Made by a program: the position numbers and the translations under genes. From positions 1-64,000 of the forward strand of contig NZ_FNIV01000015.1 in the NCBI RefSeq assembly GCF_900104135.1: a stretch of 64,000 bases of DNA. The letters run 5' to 3'. Of the stretch, positions 59,889 to 64,000 are shown in pieces (position 1 is the stretch's first letter; every line of letters begins with the position of its first letter). A model generated the notes under the pieces. That model did not search any database and was not told the DNA's origin. It worked only from the letters and a program-made list of their open reading frames with translations. This DNA comes from Halomonas shengliensis (GTDB lineage Bacteria > Pseudomonadota > Gammaproteobacteria > Pseudomonadales > Halomonadaceae).

Positions 59889-59912
59889 GCGGGCCGCCCT
59901 AGGGCGGCCCGC
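59889..59912. terminator. Palindromic hairpin between the small membrane protein gene and putA
   Basis: A 24-base perfect palindrome (GCGGGCCGCCCT and its inverse) is centred between convergent genes, 22 bases after the small gene's stop. It is T-poor, like the other GC-rich shared hairpins in this window. Confidence 0.65.
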
Positions 59913-59991
59913 TGGTGGGTGGGGGCAGGGCGAGGCCTGCCGGTGTGGATGGAGGCGCGCGTGGGGGAGGCCCAGGCGCGCCTTGCCCGGC

Positions 59992-62900
59992 CTACTCGGC
60001 CGTGGCCAGCAGGCTGGCGTTGCCCCCCGCCGCGGTGGTGTCGATGCACAGGTGGCGCTCCACCACGTAGCGTTCCGGGGCGATGGCCTGGGTCTCCAGC
60101 GGCACGATGGCCCCCTTGCGCGCGGCCAGCGCCAGGCGCAGCTCGCGGGTCCAGTCGCTGGTGCCGGCCGCGGCGACGCTGGCGATGCCGTCGAGCTCGG
60201 TCAGTGTCTCGGCCGCCACGCTGCCGTCGAGGCCGGCGACCGGTGCCCCCGCCTCGACCAGCGGCCGGACGGCCTGGCTCGCCCCGGGGGCGACCACCAG
60301 CGCCGGGGAGCCGCAGCCGAGCGCCTGCACCGCCTGGGCGATGGCGATCTCCAGCGTCGGCCCGAGGCACAGCGCCATGCCCTTGGGGTACATCGACAGG
60401 CGGTTGCTCTCGCCGGTCGGCCCGGGCAGCGTCTGGGGCGTCATGTCCAGCGCCGCGGTCTCGGCCAGCGCCTTGCGGATCACCCCGCCCTTGCCGGAGA
60501 GCGCGCGGCGCAGCACCTCCACGCGATCGGGGCGTGCCGACCAGTTGCGCGCGTCGAGGCCATCCAGCGCCGCCTGCAGTGCCTGCTTGCCGATGGCGTC
60601 ACCCTCGGGCGCCGCGAGGCGCTCCTCCCGGGCGGTGCGCCGGAAGCGGTTGACGTAGAGCGGGCCGCCCGCCTTGGGACCGGTGCCCGAGAGCCCCTCG
60701 CCGCCGAAGGGCTGGGAACCGACGATGGCGCCGATCTGGTTGCGGTTGACGTAGATGTTGCCCACATGGATGCGCTCGACGATCTGCTGTACCCGGTCGT
60801 CGATGCGGGTGTGCAGGCCGAAGGTGAGGCCATAGCCGCGGTCGTTGATGGCGTCCACCACCTTGTCGATGTCGCGCGCCTTGAAGGTGGCCACGTGCAG
60901 CACCGGGCCGAAGATCTCGCGCTCGAGGTCCTCGATGCCGCCCACCTCGACCACGGCGGGGGTGACGAAGGTGCCGACCTCCGGCGCGGGCAGCGTCTTG
61001 ATCACCTTGCCCGCCTTGCGCTGGGCCTCCACATAGGCGCCGATGTCGGCCTGGGCCTCGGTGTCGATCACCGGCGAGACGTCGGTGTCGGTGTTCCAGG
61101 GATCGCCGATGGTCAGGGCGTCCATGGCGCCGTCGAGCATGTGCAGCAGCCTGTCGCGCGCCTCCTCCTGGACGTAGAGCATGCGCAGCGCCGAGCAGCG
61201 CTGGCCGGCCGACTGGAAGGAGGAGATCAGGATGTCGCGCACCGCCTGCTCGGTGAGCGCGGTGGAGTCCACGATCATGGCGTTGAGGCCGCCGGTCTCG
61301 GCGATCAGGATGGCATCCGGCCCGGCGTTCTGTGCCAGGGTCTTGTGGATGATCTGGGCCACCTCGGTGGAGCCGGTGAAGCAGACGCCGGCCAGGCGCG
61401 GGTCGCTGGTCAGCGGGGCGCCCACGTTGGGACCGTCGCCGGGAAGCAGCTGCAGCGCGGCCTCGGGCAGGCCCGCCTCGCGCATCAGCTCGACGGCGTG
61501 CGCGGCGATCAGCGGGGTCTGCTCGGCGGGCTTGGCGAGCACCGCGTTGCCGGCCGCCAGGGCCGCGGCGATCTGGCCGGTGAAGATGGCCAGCGGGAAG
61601 TTCCAGGGGCTGATGCAGACGAAGATGCCGCGGGCGCTTCCGGGCTCCTCCTCCTCGAGCCGCTCGGCCTCGTTGGCGTAGAAGCGCAGGAAGTCGACCG
61701 CCTCGCGCACCTCGGCGATGCCGTCGAAGAGCATCTTGCCCGCCTCACGGGTACAGATCACCGTGAGCTCGGCGATGTGCTCCTCGTAGAGGTCGGCGGT
61801 GCGGCGCAGCACCCGGGCGCGGTCGGCCACGGGCGTGGCCGACCACTCCTGGAAGCCCGCCTCGGCGGCGTCCAGCGCGGTGGCGACCTCCTCCGGCGTG
61901 GCCTCATGCACCTGGCCCACCACACGCGACGTGTCGGCGGGCGACAGGGCGTCGCGGGCCTGGCCCTTGGGCGCGGGGCTGCCGGCCAGCATCGGGCCGG
62001 CATGCCAGGTGGCGTCGGCGAAGGCCTCGCGGGCCTTGAGCAGCGGCAGCACGGAGGCGGGCTCGTTGACCCGGTAGCCGCGGGAGTTGCGGCGTTCGGG
62101 GGCGAACAGCTCACCGGGCTGGCGGATCATGGGGCTTGAGATGGCGTCGCCCAGCTCGAGCAGGCCGGCGACCGGGTCACGGGCCACCTCGCTCGGCGGG
62201 ATCGAGTCGTCCACCACCTGGTTGACGAACGAGGAGTTGGCCCCGTTCTCCAGCAGGCGACGCACCAGGTAGGCGAGCAGGTCGCGGTGGGCGCCCACCG
62301 GGGCGTAGATGCGGCAGTGGGTCCCCTCGGTCTGCTTGACGATATGGTGCAGCGACTCGCCCATGCCGTGCAGGCGCTGGAACTCGTAGCTGTCCTTGTC
62401 GTCACCCGCCATGGCCACGATGGCGGCGCAGGTATGGGCGTTGTGGGTGGCGAACTGCGGGTAGATGCGGTCGCGCCGCTCGAGCAGCAGCCGCGCGCAG
62501 GCCATGTAGCTGACGTCGGTGTTGACCTTGCGGGTGAAGACCGGGAAGGTTTTCACGCCCATCTCCTGGGCCAGCTTGATCTCGGTGTCCCAGTAGGCGC
62601 CCTTGACCAGGCGTATCATGATGCGCCGGTCGTGGCGCTCGGCGAGGTCGTAGAGCGCCTCGATCACCGGGGCGGCGCGGCGGCCGTAGGCCTGCACCAC
62701 GATCCCGAAGCCGTCCCAGCCGTCGAGGCTGGGGTCGGCCATCAGCGCCTCGATCACGTCCAGCGAGAGGTCCAGGCGGTCCTGCTCCTCGGCGTCGATA
62801 TTGAAGCCGATGTTGGCCTTCGCCGCCTGCTGCACCAGCTCCTTGGCGCGGGGCACCAGGACCTCCATCACGGTCTCGCGGTGGGTGGTCTCGTAGCGCG

Positions 62901-63657
62901 GGTGCAGCGCGGAGAGCTTCACCGAGATACCGGGGCTGCCACGCACGTCGCCCTTGGCCTGCTTGGCGATCGCCGCGATCGCCGCGGCGTAGGCCTGGTG
63001 GTAACGCAGGGCGTCCTCGTCGGTGCGAGCCGCCTCGCCGAGCATGTCGTAGGAGTAGGTGTACCCCTGCTTCTCGAGGTCGCGGGCATTCTTCATGCCC
63101 TCCTCGATGGTCTGGCCGAGCACGAACTGGCGGCCGAGGATGCGCATCGACTGGCCCACCGCGGTGCGGACCACGGGCTCGCCCATGCGGCGCACCAGGC
63201 CGCGCAGCGCGCGCACCGGGCCCTTGGGATCGTCGTCGAGCACCTTGCCGGTGAGCATCAGCGCCCAGGTCGAGGCGTTGACCATCGATGACGAGGACTT
63301 GCCCAGGTGGGCGCCCCAGTCCGACGGCTCGATCTTGTCGTGGATGAGGTCGTCGATGGTCTCGGCATCGGGGACCCGCAGCAGGGCCTCGGCCAGGCAC
63401 ATCAGGCCGACGCCCTCGGCGGTGGAGAGCCCGTACTCGGCCAGGAACGCCTCCATCATCGAGGGGGAGGTGTCCTTGCGCACGCGGGCCACGTAGCCGG
63501 CGCCGGCCTCGGCGATGCGGCGGCGCTCCTCCTCGGAGAGCCGGAGCTGCTCCAGCAGCCCCTTGAGCACGGTCGCCTCGTCGATGTCGTAGTGGTCACG
63601 GATGCGCGTGCGGAGGACGTTCTCGACCTCCTGGGGACCCGGGTTGGCTTGGTTCAT
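59992..63657 (-). CDS. putA: Bifunctional proline dehydrogenase / glutamate-gamma-semialdehyde dehydrogenase
   Basis: PutA oxidises proline to glutamate in two steps. The 1221-residue chain has three parts. The proline dehydrogenase barrel includes TYSYDMLGEAARTDEDALRY and MIRLVKGAYWDTEIKLAQEM. The aldehyde dehydrogenase domain has CISPWNFPLAIFTGQIAAAL and a catalytic Cys in QSAGQRCSALRMLYVQEEA. A C-terminal extension runs to VERHLCIDTTAAGGNASLLA. It lacks the N-terminal ribbon-helix-helix DNA-binding domain of E. coli PutA, so it is not the trifunctional type. The start at 63657 follows a GGAGAG site. It lies 75 bases after putP on the same strand. Confidence 0.96.
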   Translation of the reverse strand: MNQANPGPQEVENVLRTRIRDHYDIDEATVLKGLLEQLRLSEEERRRIAEAGAGYVARVRKDTSPSMMEAFLAEYGLSTAEGVGLMCLAEALLRVPDAETIDDLIHDKIEPSDWGAHLGKSSSSMVNASTWALMLTGKVLDDDPKGPVRALRGLVRRMGEPVVRTAVGQSMRILGRQFVLGQTIEEGMKNARDLEKQGYTYSYDMLGEAARTDEDALRYHQAYAAAIAAIAKQAKGDVRGSPGISVKLSALHPRYETTHRETVMEVLVPRAKELVQQAAKANIGFNIDAEEQDRLDLSLDVIEALMADPSLDGWDGFGIVVQAYGRRAAPVIEALYDLAERHDRRIMIRLVKGAYWDTEIKLAQEMGVKTFPVFTRKVNTDVSYMACARLLLERRDRIYPQFATHNAHTCAAIVAMAGDDKDSYEFQRLHGMGESLHHIVKQTEGTHCRIYAPVGAHRDLLAYLVRRLLENGANSSFVNQVVDDSIPPSEVARDPVAGLLELGDAISSPMIRQPGELFAPERRNSRGYRVNEPASVLPLLKAREAFADATWHAGPMLAGSPAPKGQARDALSPADTSRVVGQVHEATPEEVATALDAAEAGFQEWSATPVADRARVLRRTADLYEEHIAELTVICTREAGKMLFDGIAEVREAVDFLRFYANEAERLEEEEPGSARGIFVCISPWNFPLAIFTGQIAAALAAGNAVLAKPAEQTPLIAAHAVELMREAGLPEAALQLLPGDGPNVGAPLTSDPRLAGVCFTGSTEVAQIIHKTLAQNAGPDAILIAETGGLNAMIVDSTALTEQAVRDILISSFQSAGQRCSALRMLYVQEEARDRLLHMLDGAMDALTIGDPWNTDTDVSPVIDTEAQADIGAYVEAQRKAGKVIKTLPAPEVGTFVTPAVVEVGGIEDLEREIFGPVLHVATFKARDIDKVVDAINDRGYGLTFGLHTRIDDRVQQIVERIHVGNIYVNRNQIGAIVGSQPFGGEGLSGTGPKAGGPLYVNRFRRTAREERLAAPEGDAIGKQALQAALDGLDARNWSARPDRVEVLRRALSGKGGVIRKALAETAALDMTPQTLPGPTGESNRLSMYPKGMALCLGPTLEIAIAQAVQALGCGSPALVVAPGASQAVRPLVEAGAPVAGLDGSVAAETLTELDGIASVAAAGTSDWTRELRLALAARKGAIVPLETQAIAPERYVVERHLCIDTTAAGGNASLLATAE

Positions 63658-63674
63658 GTTGATCTCTCCTGCCA

Positions 63675-63696
63675 GTGGCCCCGGTCGCGGGGCCAC
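63675..63696 (-). other. Hairpin in the putP-putA intercistronic gap
   Basis: GTGGCCCC (63675-63682) pairs with GGGGCCAC (63689-63696) around six bases, between the putP stop and the putA start on the minus strand. No T-tract follows, so it may set differential expression rather than end transcription. Confidence 0.45.
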
Positions 63697-63732
63697 GTGG
63701 TATTGCGGGGTTCGGCACCTGCGGGCGCCGAC

Positions 63733-64000
63733 TTAGCGCTCGATATGCTGATACTCACCGGCATCGGCGGTGGCGAGGCTCACCACCATGATGGCCACCC
63801 AGGCGGCGATGAAGCCGGGGATGATCTCGTAGACGCCGGGACCGCCCAGGAAGGAGCCGTTCCAGCCGAGCGTGATCCAGATCATCACGGTGAGGGCGCC
63901 CACCACCATGCCGGCGATGGCGCCGGCGCCGTTGGTGCGCGGCCACATCAGCGAGAGGATGATCAGCGGGCCGAAGGCCGAGCCGAAGCCTGCCCAGGCG
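63733..64000 (-). CDS. putP: Sodium/proline symporter PutP, C-terminal fragment (runs off the window)
   Basis: The window holds only the last ~88 codons of an SSS-family symporter; the gene begins to the right of base 64000. The visible part reads AWAGFGSAFGPLIILSLMWP, then the penultimate helix GAIAGMVVGALTVMIWITLG and YEIIPGFIAAWVAIMVVSLA, close to the E. coli PutP C-terminus, which also has the EIIPGF segment. It supplies proline for PutA, which follows after 75 bases. In a halophile it also serves osmoprotection. Confidence 0.9.
   Translation of the reverse strand, partial: AWAGFGSAFGPLIILSLMWPRTNGAGAIAGMVVGALTVMIWITLGWNGSFLGGPGVYEIIPGFIAAWVAIMVVSLATADAGEYQHIER

Noticed and set aside
59659-62139. 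Plus-strand 826-codon frame opposite putA
   Set aside because: Composition is low-complexity His/Gly/Ala/Val, and PutA on the minus strand is certain.

Overview
The window is high-GC gammaproteobacterial chromosome that best fits Halomonadaceae (Halomonas-type) or a close relative. Support comes from the gene set: rlmM, epmC, slyA-like, a fadBA operon with a PsrA-like operator, DUF3080/DUF3549/DUF5924 proteins, an OpuC/OsmU-type osmoprotectant importer, and putA/putP. The block uup - universal stress protein - small membrane protein - fadB - fadA recalls Pseudomonas gene order. No insertion sequence, prophage, CRISPR array or tRNA gene was found. All assignments come from reading protein motifs; no database search was run.

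Layout. 1-450: the 3' end of a 23S rRNA gene, a 5S rRNA gene and two terminators, closing an rrn operon. 475-14.1 kb: a small protein under a palindromic promoter, gdhA, rlmM, tusA, a DUF3080 lipoprotein with a MATE exporter, epmC, a fused alpha/beta 2-oxoacid dehydrogenase E1, tatD and the ABC-F ATPase uup. 14.1-20.7 kb: a universal stress protein, a SlyA-type regulator, a DUF5924 membrane protein and fadBA. 20.7-23.8 kb: an orphan TAXI-type TRAP binding protein, a flavodoxin-like protein, a PEBP protein and a DJ-1/PfpI protein. 23.8-28.7 kb: a divergent LysR regulator facing a three-gene operon that encodes an ArpA/BesD-type Fe(II)/2-oxoglutarate oxygenase, a DddP-like M24 protein and a methylmalonate-semialdehyde dehydrogenase. 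This is the best candidate here for an undescribed catabolic pathway.

28.7-36.4 kb: a GNAT protein, a DCC thioredoxin-fold protein, then a leftward operon of four osmoprotectant ABC genes followed by a nitrilase-superfamily amidohydrolase and a YjbQ protein, then panE-like and potassium-channel genes. 36.5-42.8 kb: an AMP/thymidine phosphorylase-like gene coupled to a PRPP-synthetase-like gene, an M42 peptidase, a VIT1/CCC1 transporter, hsp20 and a ribbon-helix-helix protein. 43-47.4 kb: a two-gene GMC dehydrogenase (Tat small subunit plus large subunit with a 3Fe-4S-type Cys motif), gloA, an NDUFA9-like protein and yjdM. 47.4-54.4 kb: the SUF operon (Rrf2 regulator, sufB, sufC, sufD, sufS, sufT) behind Fur-like and IscR-type sites, then a SanA/YdcF-like gene. 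54.4-59.9 kb: rimB-rimK behind a DUF3549 gene, yqcC, a gamma-glutamylcyclotransferase and ompW. 60-64 kb: putA and the truncated end of putP.

Three unlinked genes (universal stress protein, hsp20, ompW) each carry an FNR/Anr-like dyad about 41 bp upstream of the predicted transcription start, which suggests a shared low-oxygen response. Many convergent gene pairs share long GC-rich palindromes that probably act as two-way terminators.
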